The notes beneath the pieces are model-generated. The model was given only the letters and a program-made list of their open reading frames with translations. It was not told where the DNA came from and did not search any database. The position numbers were made by a program, and so were the translations under genes. Below are positions 45,083 through 56,400 of a stretch of 64,000 nucleotides of DNA, one piece after another. Position 1 is the first letter of the stretch. Each line of letters starts with the position of its first letter. This DNA is from Fulvia fulva (taxonomy: Eukaryota > Ascomycota > Dothideomycetes > Mycosphaerellales > Mycosphaerellaceae), in contig NC_063020.1 in assembly GCF_020509005.1 (NCBI RefSeq), positions 2,728,001 to 2,792,000 of the forward strand. The letters are read 5' to 3'.

Positions 45083-48000
45083 TGTACAAAGGGAAACCCG
45101 AATAGGTGAAAACCCTTCCCGCCCCCGACTACTCCTTGTCTAGTTTAGCTTTCCCTCTGAACGTACGTAGTCCATGTCACTACCCCGTTAGCCCCCGCTC
45201 CCAGCCGGTCTCGTCGCGCTACGTCGTGTCCTCTCTTCCTGCACTGTTCCTACTAGGCGGTACTGTTCTAGCCAGCCCTTCTCTAGTATCCAGTTCGTAA
45301 TGCGCCGTAGGTCCTTAGCGTTGTTAAGAAGTGCCCCAATCGTCCGGTTCCTCGCCTTTGCTATCCACTCCCCCCTTCCTAGCGACCACCTTGGACAGAC
45401 GAGGAGTGCGTGCCGTACGTTCTGGGAGCGATAGCCGCAGGGGCAGCTAGTATTCGTGTATCCTAGAACCTTCCTCTATAATAGGTACCCCTAGAGGCCG
45501 ATGTGTTCGCTTCGCAGTTGGGTTGCTATGCTACTCTGTGCCCTCGTAAGGCGGTAGTAGATGAGCTTCGGGGGGTGCTTGACCGCGGATTTTGTAGCTG
45601 ACCATTCCTTAGGTTGTCCCGCTGGCTAAGGGCGTCCACTATGCCCTACAACCTAGTTGTTCCACCTCTCTTTCTATAGTTGCTCTACAAACGATTTCTC
45701 ACCTTCCCATTGTGTTGCTAGCTGTTCGTCCCTTGCCCGGTAGTTCGGCTCGTTTCCGGGTCGAATGCCCCTATGCGCTGGTACTGATTCGCGGGCCCTT
45801 GCGACTACACTGGCGATGACCTTCTATACTAGGTACTGTGCCGACTTGCCTAAGTAGGAGGTCCGTAGTCCCTAGATGTATAGGTCGATCGGCGGTATAG
45901 CGGTCTCGTGCTCAAGCATCCTCGTTAGTATCGACTTATATGCCCCGGTGACCTTCCTTAGGCATTGGTTTTGGATCTTCGCTAGCGGCGCGACGAGTCC
46001 CTTCGATAGGCAGGCCCTCTCGCCTAAGGACCACACTTGGCTACTATAGGTAAGGACTGGCCGTATAATAGCCGTATATAGAAGTCGTGACTGCCGGAAG
46101 TCCGCCCCCTATGTGGACGCAGTGAGCCTCTAGCATGATGCTATATTCTGTTCAGCTTTCCGTAATATTGCCTGTACGTACTTCCTCCACCGTAGCGCCG
46201 GGTCCACCTATAGTCCGAGGATCCTAAGCTGATTTGCCGGGTTAGTCGTATGCCCCTATATCTGGATAGAAGCTTGCATATTGTGGAACCGTGGCCGGCG
46301 CGTAAAGTGTATCAGATTGTACTTTTCTAGGGCAAACCGAGCCCCGTGCCTCCTAGCCCAGTCCTCGCAGATCTTGTGCTTCTCTTCTAGTAGCCTACAG
46401 TTCTCCTTAGTCGAGGAAGACCACGCTAGGATGTTTGTGTCGTCTACGAAGCCGCTCGTAGCGGTGTTCTGGGATTCTAGGGCTGGGAGCAGCGTCGCCA
46501 TAAAGAAGAGGAACAGAATAGGTGCTAGCGTTAAGCCTTGCGGGATTCCAGTGTGGACTACTTGAAATGGGCTTCTGTACTAGCCGACTAGGATCGACGT
46601 ACTACGGTTTTGGAGGTAGGACCGTACGAAGTTAACAAGCCACTTAGGGAGTCCTTTCGACCTTAGGATGTAGAGTAGCCGCGGGTGTGACACGTAGTCG
46701 AAGGCTCCCGATATGTCTAGGCTAAGTAAGGAAGCCACCTTGTCCCTATTCTTATACCAGATGGCCTTTACCTAAGAGGTGATAAGTTCCATCGCGGATA
46801 GCGTCGATCGCTATGGGCGCGCACCCATCTAGGTGTCCGGGAGTAGGGAGTGTTCCTCTGCCGCCTCGGAGAGTCTCGTTGTAACCAGCTTCTTAAGCGC
46901 CTTCCTAAGAGTGTTAAGGAGCGCAATTGGGCGGTACGACTTTACCTGCGTATAGTCTTCCTTCTGCGGCTTGCGTAGGACCACTGTCGTCGATTGTTTA
47001 AAAGCTATCGGGTGGTACCCGGTCTGTAGGCAGGCGTTGAAGATCGCTACAACTGCTAGGGCTAGTTGATCTCTGCACTTCTTTAGTAGCTCGTTTGGGA
47101 TCCTATCCGGCCCCGGGGCTTTCTTCGCCGGCAACTTCCTTAGCATAGCGGCAACTTCTCCCTCGGACACCTCCTATTAGACCGCGATGCTAGGGGCTAG
47201 GGGAGTAGAGCTGTTTATGTCGCTTAGATCAGCCTCGACTAGGGGCGGGAAGAACTTACTAGCCAGTAGACGCGCCTTGGCCTCGGGGTCGCTAACCGGG
47301 CTACTAGGCGATTGTAGCGCTAGGATAGAGAAGGAGGGGCCCTGTGTAGGGTCCTGTCGGGCCCATTTCGCTAGCTTCTACATCCTCTCTAGCTTGCCGG
47401 CGATTTCTTCCACTGTGGCCCTCTAGCCGACTGCTTTCTCCCTTCGTATTATAGCTTTCTTCTATTGGTATGCCTCCCTGTATACGTTCCAGGCCTCCTC
47501 GCTATAGCTGCTCGTCCACACCCGGCGGGCTCTCCTTGCTTCTCTTACTACCGTAGTACACTCCGGCGTCCAGTATGGTTTAGACCATATCGTTAGTTAG
47601 GCAAGCGGAACGTGAAGTGAGGTCGCTTTTCTTATTTCGTCTGTCAACCCCTGGACTACTTCGTCTATCTCGTCTTTACTGTTGTATTGCTGCTACGCGA
47701 TCTGGACTAGCCTCTTAGAGTCATCGAGGTACGCCTAGATATTGGCCTAGTGGGCCTTTCCCCAGTTTAGCTTAGGGGTTCCCGCTGGTGTGCGTTGTAT
47801 CTGTGTCGCAATAGAGGTCCTGACTGGTATGTGGTCTGACGACGCCTCGAGTTCATGTTCGATCCTATAGTAGGTTACCGTGTGGTAGTGGCTATCTGAG
47901 ATCCAGGAGAGGTCGATCGTGCCTTGGAGTCCCCCTCTCTTCCAGGTGCCCAGGTCCTTCGGGGTATTGAGGGCAATTGCGTTGCTCGCCATCAAGTCGA

Positions 48001-48505
48001 GTACTTCGTCGGCTATAGGGTGCGGCTACATAAGGCTTTCCTAGGAAGGGTGGTGTATGTTGAAGTCTCCTACTACGATGTGGCACCCTTGTCTCTTGAG
48101 CGCACTGTCTAGGTGTCTGCAGACCCCTAGGTCGCGGCTAGACCTCGAGGCTAGCGGTTGTATATATAGGTTGTGTATCCAGGTGCTACCCACGTAGAGG
48201 GAGGTAATATCGCCCCCGCCTTCTTCGTCTGCGTAGTACACTACCTCCCAGTCGGATTCTAGTATGTCCTTGCTAACATAGAAGCACGTGCGGGGTCTAC
48301 CGTCGCCTCGTAGGCATGTCGTGTAGCCTAGTGACTTGCAGGTCGTTAGTCTCTTATAGTGCGGGTTAATCTATAGCTCCTAGATTGCAAGGACGTAGTG
48401 GACGCGCGGGTCCGCCTCGTATAGGAAATGGTTCTAGACTATATCCTTGCTATAGTTGACGTTATACTAGATGATGCTAAGCGTGTCGAGGCTAGTCATC
48501 GGCAT
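45083..48505 (-). pseudogene. LINE A ORF2, copy 3
   Basis: From the Met at 48505 (M-P-M-T-S-L-D) the frame runs about 1,140 codons with scattered stops. The endonuclease has Y-N-V-N near 48465 and V-V-G-D-F-N-I-H-H-P at about 48045-48075 with both His intact. RT has S-E-G-E-V-A then P-G-P-D-R-I-P-N-E-L-L near 47080-47170, Y-R-P-I-A-L-L near 46930, and G-F-V-D-D-T-N-I-L-A at about 46424-46453 with the Asp pair intact. The C-terminal block C-P-C-G-Y-R-S then V-R-H-A-L-L-V lies near 45390-45445. This is the best guide to the parental protein in the window. Stops such as TAG for Trp show it is dead. Confidence 0.88.
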
Positions 48506-48549
48506 CGACAATCATTTCCTCTATATAGTCCTGTGTCCTACTGCCCTAT

Positions 48550-49976
48550 ACGTCCTAGTCTACGCCTATCGGCTGTGTACTAAAGGGGAGCCGGGCCTAG
48601 TTAGATTCCCTCGCCGCAGCTAGCAGAGCACGTGGCCTCCCGTACGCCCTAGGTTGCGCATCCTTTACATCGTTCTCGGCCCTAGGGCGCTTATGCCCGA
48701 CCGCCGCTAGTTAGTTCCGGTGTAGGCTAGCCTCACGGTCGCCGTAGAATCTTGGGGCGACGGTTCTGTTTATGATTGCCTTGTTTTTCGCTAGTTTCCG
48801 CTATAGGCATTCCGTACTATACGATAGGTGGTGCCCCGGACAGTTCGCGCACCGTCTCGTAGTCGATGTACAGTCCCTAGACATATAGTCTCCTATACAG
48901 TTCGAGCAGGCCTGCTTGTTTATGTACGTGTAGGTTTGGTGTCTATACTGTTAGCATTTGAAGCATTGGAGGACACGAAAGGATGAGGAGTGCTTTTCTA
49001 CTATCTTGAGGCTATATTGCTAGACCAGGCCTTGTTCTATCGCTAGATCCGCCGCTTTCGCGTCTTGTAGCTATACTATTAGCGCCGAGGCCTTCTTGCC
49101 TTCTGGCCATTTCCTATAGAGCCAAGTCGCCTTCTGGATTAGAGAGTTAAGAGTGACCGGGTTGTCCTCTTAGAGAGCGCGTAGGTGACCCTGGTTAGTT
49201 AGGTCAAACTCCTTAGGCATATCGTGGACTAGGATCGTGAATTGTTTCGTTAAGACCTTCGCTGATGCCGCAACCTTAGATGCCCACTGTGGCTGTGCCT
49301 CTAGGTGCCTCCTAGCAGTAGTAGAGCTAGTATAGATCTGTAGAGTACCGTTAGACTATTGGTTCACTACGACCACCCCTAGTTAGTTAATTCGTTAGGC
49401 GAGCTCCTTGTTCGATAGCTTCGTAACTTCGGCCTAGTCTTCCTTTGCTACAATACGAATCGTAACTATATCGTGCGTTAGGCGGGGGCCTAGTATCGAT
49501 GCCGCGACCGATGCCTAGCTATAGGGGTGTTGATTCCGGGTAGCCTTACTAATCGCCTAGGACGTCGTCCTCATTTCTTGTTGCCCTCGGTGATACGACA
49601 GTACAAGCGCCGTGCGTAGCTGAGTGATCATTACCTATAGAGACCGGTAAGGGAGCTGATCGTTAGTTTCTATACTTTTTGCGTCCTCTATAAGTTGCTG
49701 CCAGTTGTCTTAGGGGGGCTTCGCCTATAGGGCCGTAGGCGCCGTTAGTACCGTAGCCTAGGCTGCCATTGCCTAGGAGTTGCCTAATGTAGCTAGGCAC
49801 CTCCGCGGCGTTTGGAGCTGAAGAAACAGGGTGAAGAGAGCTTCAAGCTGTCCAGATTGAATGAGGTAGAACTCCCTCAGTCCTAGGGGTAGTGGCCTGC
49901 TTTGTATATCGTTAGAATGGCCTTGATAAGAGCTTTCGAATGTGTCTTGTTTTGGCGCAGAGATCGATGAGCCCAA
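48550..49976 (-). pseudogene. LINE A ORF1 (Gag-like, three CCHC knuckles), copy 3
   Basis: It starts at the Met at 49976 (M-G-S-S-I-S-A-P-K-Q-D) and is open for 67 codons before the first stop. Near 48830-48975 is a cluster of CCHC-type knuckles: C-F-K-C, then C-S-N-C with D-C, then C-A-N-C-P-G-H-H. Such clusters are usual in ORF1 proteins of Tad1, I and Jockey-like LINEs and bind the element RNA. Several stops follow the first 67 codons. Confidence 0.75.
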
Positions 49977-50003
49977 GTTTTCCTGCCCGTCCCTACCGCC
50001 TAT

Positions 50004-50220
50004 TTCTTAGATATATATACTACCGGTCTCTAGACGTCTCTATATATCTATAAAATTACTACCGTAGTAACGAAATCTAAGGCATCTGTTTCGACTATAG
50101 TTCCTAACCCTAGTACGAAGTGTATAAGTATCGTGTCCGTTAAGAATGTATCTTTTAATCCTTAGAAGGCTACTTCGTATTCTATTGTCTAAACAAATAG
50201 TATCGGCTTACTATTCTTAC
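50004..50220 (-). pseudogene. gypsy F pol, RNase H piece
   Basis: This short piece of gypsy F lies between LINE A copy 3 and Copia-2. The minus strand reads the RNase H start V-E-T-D-A-L-D-F near 50090 (catalytic Asp in place) and Y-I-S-K-K before the LINE. It links RT at 61984 with RNase H at 45013. The first 14 bases are the right copy of the LINE target duplication. Confidence 0.82.
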
Positions 50221-50455
50221 TATTAAACAGGTACGGGTAGATAGTAGCGGAGTGGAGTAAGAGATCAATCTTCAACTAACTAATAGCACGAGCATATAGC
50301 AATATATTAGGAACTAATATGTTAATTATGTTGAATGTCTATCTAAGCTAAAGGGGAGAGAAGGTATCTCCCTATAAGCTAAGTTATCGTAGATGCCTTA
50401 GGCTACTAGATCACTTCCTGATTATTAACTCCCTTTAAGATGCTACATCTTAACA
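50221..50455 (-). repeat. Copia-2 3' LTR
   Basis: This is a 235-bp LTR. On the minus strand it starts TGTTAAGATGTAGC at 50455 and ends CTGTTTAATA at 50221 (last CA to TA). It differs from the other LTR at about a dozen sites, nearly all CpA/TpG versus TpA. Confidence 0.93.
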
Positions 50456-51801
50456 CTCGTACTCATCTCGTATAGGAGGTTACAGTCTACTCACTTTCTT
50501 TTAATAGTACTTGGACCTTTTTATAATAGGTTTAGCTAGCTTACAAACCTCTAGAAGTGTGGACTAGTCTTTAGTTTTATAAACCCGTCTATAACTATCT
50601 TGGAGGTTAGGGTATACTCAATAGCAATAAGCCTCCTCTACTAAAGTTTCCTAACAGCGTTATAGGCAATGTTAATGTACTTCGACTTGTTATAAACATA
50701 TACATCTTTTACTAGGGTAAGGGCAGCTTGATTGTCACCTCTTAATTAGACTAGTCTTAAATTTGATACAGTCTCCTAGTTTCTAGTAATTCTTAGTTAA
50801 TAGGAACAGTCTCCTACTAACTCTAGACAATCCATTTCTCTTAGTAGTAAAGCTAGGAATTAGGACTGCTTCGTATATACATTTATAGCTATATATTTAG
50901 CCTTTATTATAGATGTTGCTATAGACTTTTGCTTCTTACTCATCTAAGAAACTGGTGCCCTATAGAGGAAGAAGATATACATAAGGATTGAGACTCTGTC
51001 TGCTTTATCTATTACATAATCAGAATTATAGTATCCAATAAGGTGTCCTTTTCTAGACTTTAAGAACTGAAGTCCTAGATTAGGGTATAATCTTAGGTAC
51101 CTAGTGATCTTCTTCAAAGCCTTTATATAGTAGGTAGATAGGTCACTTATAAATGAGCTCATCCTTCCTAGGGCAAAAGCAATGTCTAGCCTTATAATTG
51201 TTGCTAGCTATATCTAAGTACTATTAATACTCTAGTACCCTACCTTATCACACCTCTTATCTATATGGCTTGAAGGTTTAAGGGCCTTATAGCTGTCTAT
51301 AGGTGAGTGTATAAGTGCTGCCTTCTTATAGTTCATTCCTATCTTAGCTAGGCTGTCCCTAATAAAGTGTCCTTAGTCAAGTTTCAGGATTCCTCTCTTC
51401 CTGTCCCTTGTGACTCTTATACTAAGAATCTTTTTAGGTTTACCTAGATCTTTGATCTTGAAGATCTTACTAAGTTCTCTTTTGAACTAGAGAACATCTG
51501 TCAACTTTAGTGTAGTAATTAGAATGTCATCTATATATATAAGGATTATGATCTCCCTCTTCTTATAGATAAGTAGGTATAGATCCACTTCTGACTATAT
51601 AAATCCAATCTCTCTAAGCTTTGACACACAGAGTTGATTCTAATCTCTAGCTACTTACTTAAGTCTATACAAGCTTTTAAGGATTTTGAACACTATGTTT
51701 AGTAGAAGCTCAACTCCTAGTAGTAGTAACATAAAGATATCTTTATAGAGGGTGCTTTCTATAAATGTATTGTTCATATCCACTTGGTAAAGATGAAGAT
51801 C
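50456..51801 (-). pseudogene. Copia-2 pol, 3' piece (RT end and RNase H)
   Basis: The minus strand reads the RT catalytic strand region (M-N-N-T-F-I-E near 51770, K-I-L-K-S-L-Y near 51680), then RNase H: Y-Y-N-S-D-Y near 51015, K-K-Q-K-S-I-A-T-S near 50930 with the catalytic Glu of S-T-M-E-A-E changed to Lys, and R-G-D-N-Q-A-A-L-T-L-V-K near 50735. A 72-codon open stretch at 50944-51162 is a remnant only. The frame is interrupted by stops and by the gypsy at 51807. Confidence 0.83.
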
Positions 51802-51806
51802 CTTCT
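51802..51806. repeat. target-site duplication CTTCT, left, of the intact gypsy
   Basis: CTTCT at 51802-51806 is repeated at 57944-57948, directly outside the gypsy LTRs. Confidence 0.95.
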
Positions 51807-52249
51807 TGTCATGGTCTCCCCACAGAGTGTACAGAAGGTGGGGACAGAAGAGCCTCAGAGCGCTCAGAAGTCGTCAAGAAGTGACAGTCCAGCTTGGTGT
51901 GTGAGCGCCAAGAATCACATGCCCCGCAACATTCACTACGGGACCCAGCCCTCCAAATTCACCCCTCTACCAAACCTTGAAGCACGTGGAAGACTCGGAA
52001 CGTAGGGCAGGTTGGAATAAGGTTTTGAGCAAAGCTGCTGAGCGCGGCTTCGCACGGGTTAGCCCTGTTGATGCGGGGACACGCACTCGCGAGGGTCGCG
52101 TATAAATATCTGGCCTTCCCCAGGCCTCTCTTGCTTCCTTCGTCTTTTGTTTTGTGTAGCAATCATACCATACCCTTTTGCATCTGCACTTCGCACCTGC
52201 ATTCTCGCTTTCACCCTTGCATCTCACAGGCCAGGCTCTCGCCCTGACA
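51807..52249 (+). repeat. 5' LTR of the intact gypsy
   Basis: This 443-bp LTR starts TGTCATGGTC and ends GCCCTGACA. It differs from the 3' LTR at 52137 (C versus T), 52199 (G versus A) and 52227 (C versus T). Two of the three are RIP-type changes in the 3' copy. Confidence 0.97.
52101..52108 (+). promoter_or_regulatory. TATA box of the gypsy promoter
   Basis: TATAAATA lies 149 bp before the end of the 5' LTR. Transcription would start some tens of bases downstream, which fits the start near 52142 proposed from the self-priming complementarity. Confidence 0.75.
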
Positions 52250-52260
52250 TCACAAAAGAC
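52250..52260 (+). other. gypsy primer binding site, candidate self-priming type
   Basis: The bases after the LTR (TCACAAAAGAC) do not start with the usual TGG of a tRNA-primed site. ACAAAAGAC at 52252-52260 is a perfect complement of GTCTTTTGT at 52142-52150 in the LTR, 41 bp after the TATA box. In the Tf1/sushi group, to which many fungal chromoviruses belong, the 5' end of the RNA folds back on such a site as primer. The match is only nine bases. Confidence 0.5.
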
Positions 52261-52291
52261 CAACAAACCGTCAACCACTCGAGTCATCCTC

Positions 52292-53452
52292 ATGGGTGAC
52301 CACGCCACCGATGGAGGTGTCAACCTCGACAACCAAGACACTCCATTCCACTTCAGTGAGTGGACTGACATCCCCTTCTCGAACGCCGCTGCCTTCGGTG
52401 CCTGGGCAAACGCCAACCCCGACACCGCCTACGCTCTCATCAACCGCACCGTCTCCTCTTTCCGCGAGACCGCCCAGCAGGTCGAGCAAGCAAACAACCA
52501 AGCAACATACCTTCAAGGTATTGTGAACACCTTCCAGAACCTCGCCCCGCACGCCGACGACAACCGCCGCCAGCACTTCTCCAAGAAGGTCAACGACCCA
52601 GACGAGTTCGACGGCAACAAGAGCAAGTTTGAGGCATTTGAGACACAGCTCACCATCAAGCTGTTGGCTAATGCCGACCACTTTCCGCAAGAGAAGGACA
52701 AAGTCACGTACGTCTTCTCCCTCCTTCGGGGAGACGCCGCGGCTCAGGTACAACACTACATCGACAACGCCACGCAGACTATCGGCTGCCCGGACGTCCT
52801 CACCTTGATGCAGGACCTCCGTGCTGCCTTTGGTGATCCAGACCGTAGAGCCACCGCCCAGAACGCCATCCACAACCTCCTCCAGAAGAACAAGAGCTTC
52901 GCCGAGTACCTCGCGGCCTTCAACCGCGACATCGGGTTCACCGGCTACAACGAAGAGACCAAGAAGAGCACTCTCCGCCGTGGTTTGTCAGCAGAGCTTC
53001 TTCGAGCCCTCGAGGACAAGGACGTCGGTGCTATGAGCTTCCGTGAGCTCGTCGAGACCTGCCAGCGCCTCGACTCCAACATAAAACACACCGCCTCTCT
53101 CCTCGCTTCCCGTTCTCAAGGTCGTCAGCCTCGTGGTCCCGGAAGCCACTTCGCTGCTCCACTAGGCGCCGCCGCTCCTACGGCTCTCCCTCCCGTCTCT
53201 GTAGGTGACGCTATGGATCTCAGCGCTGGTGCCGCCGTCCCTCGAGTCCAGGGCCTCGTCAACGGTAAGCTCACTCCCGAAGAGAAGCTTCGCCGTCGCC
53301 AGGCCGGACTCTGCACCTACTGCGGCGGTCCAGGCCACATCGCAGCCAACTGTCCGCAGCTCGCTGCCCGTAACGCCCGCAACCCGGTTCGCGGCGCTGT
53401 CGGCGCTATCGAGCCTGCTCCTGCTGCTCCCGCTGAGCAGGAAAAAGCCTAG
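52292..53452 (+). CDS. gypsy Gag
   Basis: This 386-residue structural protein packages element RNA into particles. The frame is open upstream into the LTR, but the first ATG of the homology (M-G-D-H-A-T-D-G) is at 52292, 43 bp after the LTR. Residues about 98-262 form the retrotransposon Gag core (D-P-D-E-F-D-G-N-K, R-G-D-A-A-A-Q-V, F-A-E-Y-L-A-A-F). A Pro/Ala-rich stretch follows. The CCHC zinc knuckle C-T-Y-C-G-G-P-G-H-I-A-A-N-C at 341-354 has the standard CX2CX4HX4C spacing. The C-terminus is Ala/Pro-rich. It stops at TAG 53450-53452, where pol overlaps in the -1 frame. Confidence 0.95.
   Translation: MGDHATDGGVNLDNQDTPFHFSEWTDIPFSNAAAFGAWANANPDTAYALINRTVSSFRETAQQVEQANNQATYLQGIVNTFQNLAPHADDNRRQHFSKKVNDPDEFDGNKSKFEAFETQLTIKLLANADHFPQEKDKVTYVFSLLRGDAAAQVQHYIDNATQTIGCPDVLTLMQDLRAAFGDPDRRATAQNAIHNLLQKNKSFAEYLAAFNRDIGFTGYNEETKKSTLRRGLSAELLRALEDKDVGAMSFRELVETCQRLDSNIKHTASLLASRSQGRQPRGPGSHFAAPLGAAAPTALPPVSVGDAMDLSAGAAVPRVQGLVNGKLTPEEKLRRRQAGLCTYCGGPGHIAANCPQLAARNARNPVRGAVGAIEPAPAAPAEQEKA
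53437..53452 (+). promoter_or_regulatory. gag-pol overlap, candidate -1 frameshift site
   Basis: The pol frame opens right after a TGA at 53434-53436 and overlaps gag by 16 bases. In the overlap, a run of five A (GAA AAA GCC TAG in the gag frame) ends four bases before the gag stop. No ATG occurs in the pol frame near its beginning; the ATG at 53471 is in the gag frame. A slip of -1 on the A run would join Gag to Pol. The site is not a classical X-XXY-YYZ heptamer, so efficiency or mechanism is uncertain. Confidence 0.6.
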
Positions 53453-56400
53453 GTCTTCCTCATCGACGCGATGAAGACCAAGAACAACGTTTACCGAAAG
53501 TGAAGAGAGGAAAGAAGTTGAGGATCAATACAGCACAGCTAGACCTGTACGACGAGACGGGCAAGGACCACGCTTGCAAACCGTTCGTCACGAATGTAAA
53601 TATCGGCTCAAAGAAACTCTCTTCTTCCAATCTCACTCTCATGGACACTGGCGCACTAGGCGAGTCTTTTATGGACTATAAACTCGCGACCTCTCTCAAC
53701 CTCGAACCCCAGGAACTGAAGTACCCTCGCACCCTTGAACTCTTTGACGGCACGGAGACTACCACTGGTAAGATTACTCATGTTGTACACACGTCAATCA
53801 CCCTCGGAGGCAAGCGTATGTCGATCACCAGCTTCCTTACGTCCCTACCGCATCAGAAGTTTATCCTCGGCCTCCCCTGGTTCAGACGACACCGACCTAT
53901 CATCGACTGGACTTCCCTTACTGTCAGCTTCCCTCCAGAAGTTCCTCCGGCACCTCCGCCTTCTCCGCCGCCTCAGCGCGGTCCTGAGTATACCAAGATC
54001 TTCCAGGTGAACGCCGCTGCCTTCACCACTGCTGCTAAGCAGCCCAAAGCTCAAGTCTTCGCCGCCTCTCTCCGCGATATCGACATCGCCCTCGAGAAGC
54101 TCGACAAGAAGCGTACACCTACCGACCCTGCTACGAAGGTCCCTCCTTGGGCACACCACATCCTCTACGTATTCGATGCTAAAGCCGCAGACGAGCTACC
54201 TCCTCATCGCCCTCACGACCACAAGATTGAGCTAGAAGAAGGTGCAGAGACACCGTTCGGACCGTTATATTCCATGTCCCGAGAAGAGCTTATCGTCCTC
54301 AAGAGATACCTCGAAGAGAACCTAAAGAAGGGGTTCATTCGAGCGAGCCGTTCCAGCGCTGGCAGTCCCGTCATGTTCGTCAAGAAGCCCGGCGGTGGTC
54401 TACGCTTCTGCGTAGACTACCGAGGCTTGAACGCTGTTACAAAGAAGAACCGCTACCCAATACCGTTGATTCAGGAGACGCTCGAGCGCCTCTCTAAGGC
54501 CAAGTACTTCACCAAGCTCGATGTCATCGCTGCGTTCAACAAGTTACGAATGGCAGAAGGACACGAGTATCTCACAGCCTTCCGTACTCGCTACGGGCTG
54601 TTCGAGTCGCTCGTTATGCCCTTCGGCGTTTGTAACGGGCCTAGTACCTTCCAGAACTTCATTAACGACATCCTTCAGGAGTTCCTCGATCAGTTCTGCA
54701 CTGCCTACATCGACGACATCCTAGTCTACAGCGAGACCAAGGAGGAGCACCGCGAGCACGTCTGTAAGGTCCTTCAGAAGCTCGCAGACGCCGGCTTGCA
54801 GCTCGACATCGACAAGTGCGAGTTTGAGAAGACCGAAGTCAAGTTCCTTGGTTTGATCATTACCGCAGACGGCATCAAGATGGACCAAGAGAAGATCGAC
54901 GCTATCGTCGAATGGGATGCTCCTACGAACGTCAAAGAGGTCCAGGGTTTCCTAGGCTTTGCCAACTTCTACCGCCGCTTCATCCACGCATTTTCGGGCG
55001 TGGTACGCCCTTTGACGAAGCTCACGCGCAAGGGTGAGAAGTTCGCCTGGACCGACGAATGCCAGGAGGCTTTTGACTTGCTCAAAGCGAAGTTTGTTGA
55101 GAACCCGCTTCTACGGCACTTCGATTTCGAACTGGAGACCCGTGTAGAGACCGACGCATCCGACGGCGTGGTGGGCGGTGTCCTGCTACAACGCCGCTCG
55201 CCTGAACCCCCCTGGTTACCTGTCGCCTTCCTCTCCAAGAAGATGACCGCTACGGAGTGTAACTACGAGATCTACGACAAGGAGCTTCTCGCCATCGTCA
55301 AAGCTTTCGAAGAGTGGCGCCCCGAGCTCGAAGGCTCTGCTATGCCCGTCCAAGTAAGCTCCGACCATAAGAACCTCGTCTACTTTATGAAGAGCAAGCT
55401 GCTCAATCGTCGCCAGGCCCGCTGGAGCGAGTTCCTCTCCCGGTTCAACTTCGTGATCTCGTACACGCCCGGCAAGGCCAACTCGATGGCCGACGCCCTT
55501 ACCCGCCGCCCTGGTGACTCTCCAGTTGATCGAAGAGGGGGCCGGCAAATCGCAGGGCAACAAGTCATCAAAGAGCACAACCTCTCTTCCGAGCTTCGAG
55601 AGTACCTATCGAACGGCCAGCCTACGCTCGCCGCTTCCTTTGCTACTCTCGTGCTCGCTCCTGCCTACCTTGACGAGAGTGACGATGAATCCGAGCCTGA
55701 AGAATACGCCTCGGACGCTGAGGACTTGAACGACGATGAAGAGGGCTCAGTAACGACCGACGGCTCATCCGAATCAGACTTTGAGGGGTTTGATAATGAG
55801 GAGCAGCCCGAAGGCATTATGGCACGAGTACGAACAGCGTACGATGCCGACATAGACGCCCAAGAGTTAGTTCAGGCCCTTGGATCTGGCGCGAGGACAT
55901 TCCCGGGCTTCTCGCTGTCCGAGTGCGAGCTCCAGGAAGGTGTCGTCTACTTCCGTAAGAAGCTTTACGTACCGCAGCCCGAAGGCTCTAATATCCGAGC
56001 TGAGATTCTTCAAATCATCCACGACTCCGCCTCTGGGGGTCACCCAGGCGTAGCCAAGACCCACAAGCTCCTCGCTAGGTATTACTGGTGGCCGCATTCC
56101 TGGAAGGACGTCCGCCGCTACGTGCTGAACTGCGCTACTTGCCGAAGAGCCAAAGCTAACCGCCACCGTCCCCACGGTCTCTTGCACCCTCTCCCGGCTC
56201 CTGATCGTCCGTGGAAGCACATCACTATGGACTTTATCACCGATCTTCCTCACGGCAAGACCTTTAGCGGCGTGAAAGCAAAGGCCCTTCTAGTGATCGT
56301 GGACCGTCACTCCAAGGACCGGTACATGATCCCGTGCTGGAGCATGACCGCAAAGGAGACTGCTCGCTTGTTCTACGAATTCGTCTGGCGCTTTCAAGGC

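Larger units (their letters stand above)
45014..50003 (-). mobile_element. Tad1-like LINE family A, copy 3 (least mutated)
   Basis: This is a 4990-bp minus-strand LINE with the (ATCT)n tail at the left and the start of ORF1 27 bp from the right edge, so it is full-length or nearly so. It is flanked by a perfect 14-bp duplication and lies in the RNase H coding region of gypsy F. It retains many CpA/TpG sites that are TpA in copies 1 and 2, so it is younger or less exposed to RIP, but it still has stops in both ORFs. Confidence 0.93.

Noticed and set aside
52178..52291. Longer Gag start within the gypsy LTR
   Set aside because: It would use TTG as start codon. The ATG at 52292 is the first in frame.
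52271..52873. 200-codon open frame antisense to gypsy gag
   Set aside because: It is a shadow of GC-rich coding sequence on the other strand. Low-complexity Val/Gly/Leu composition and no domain.
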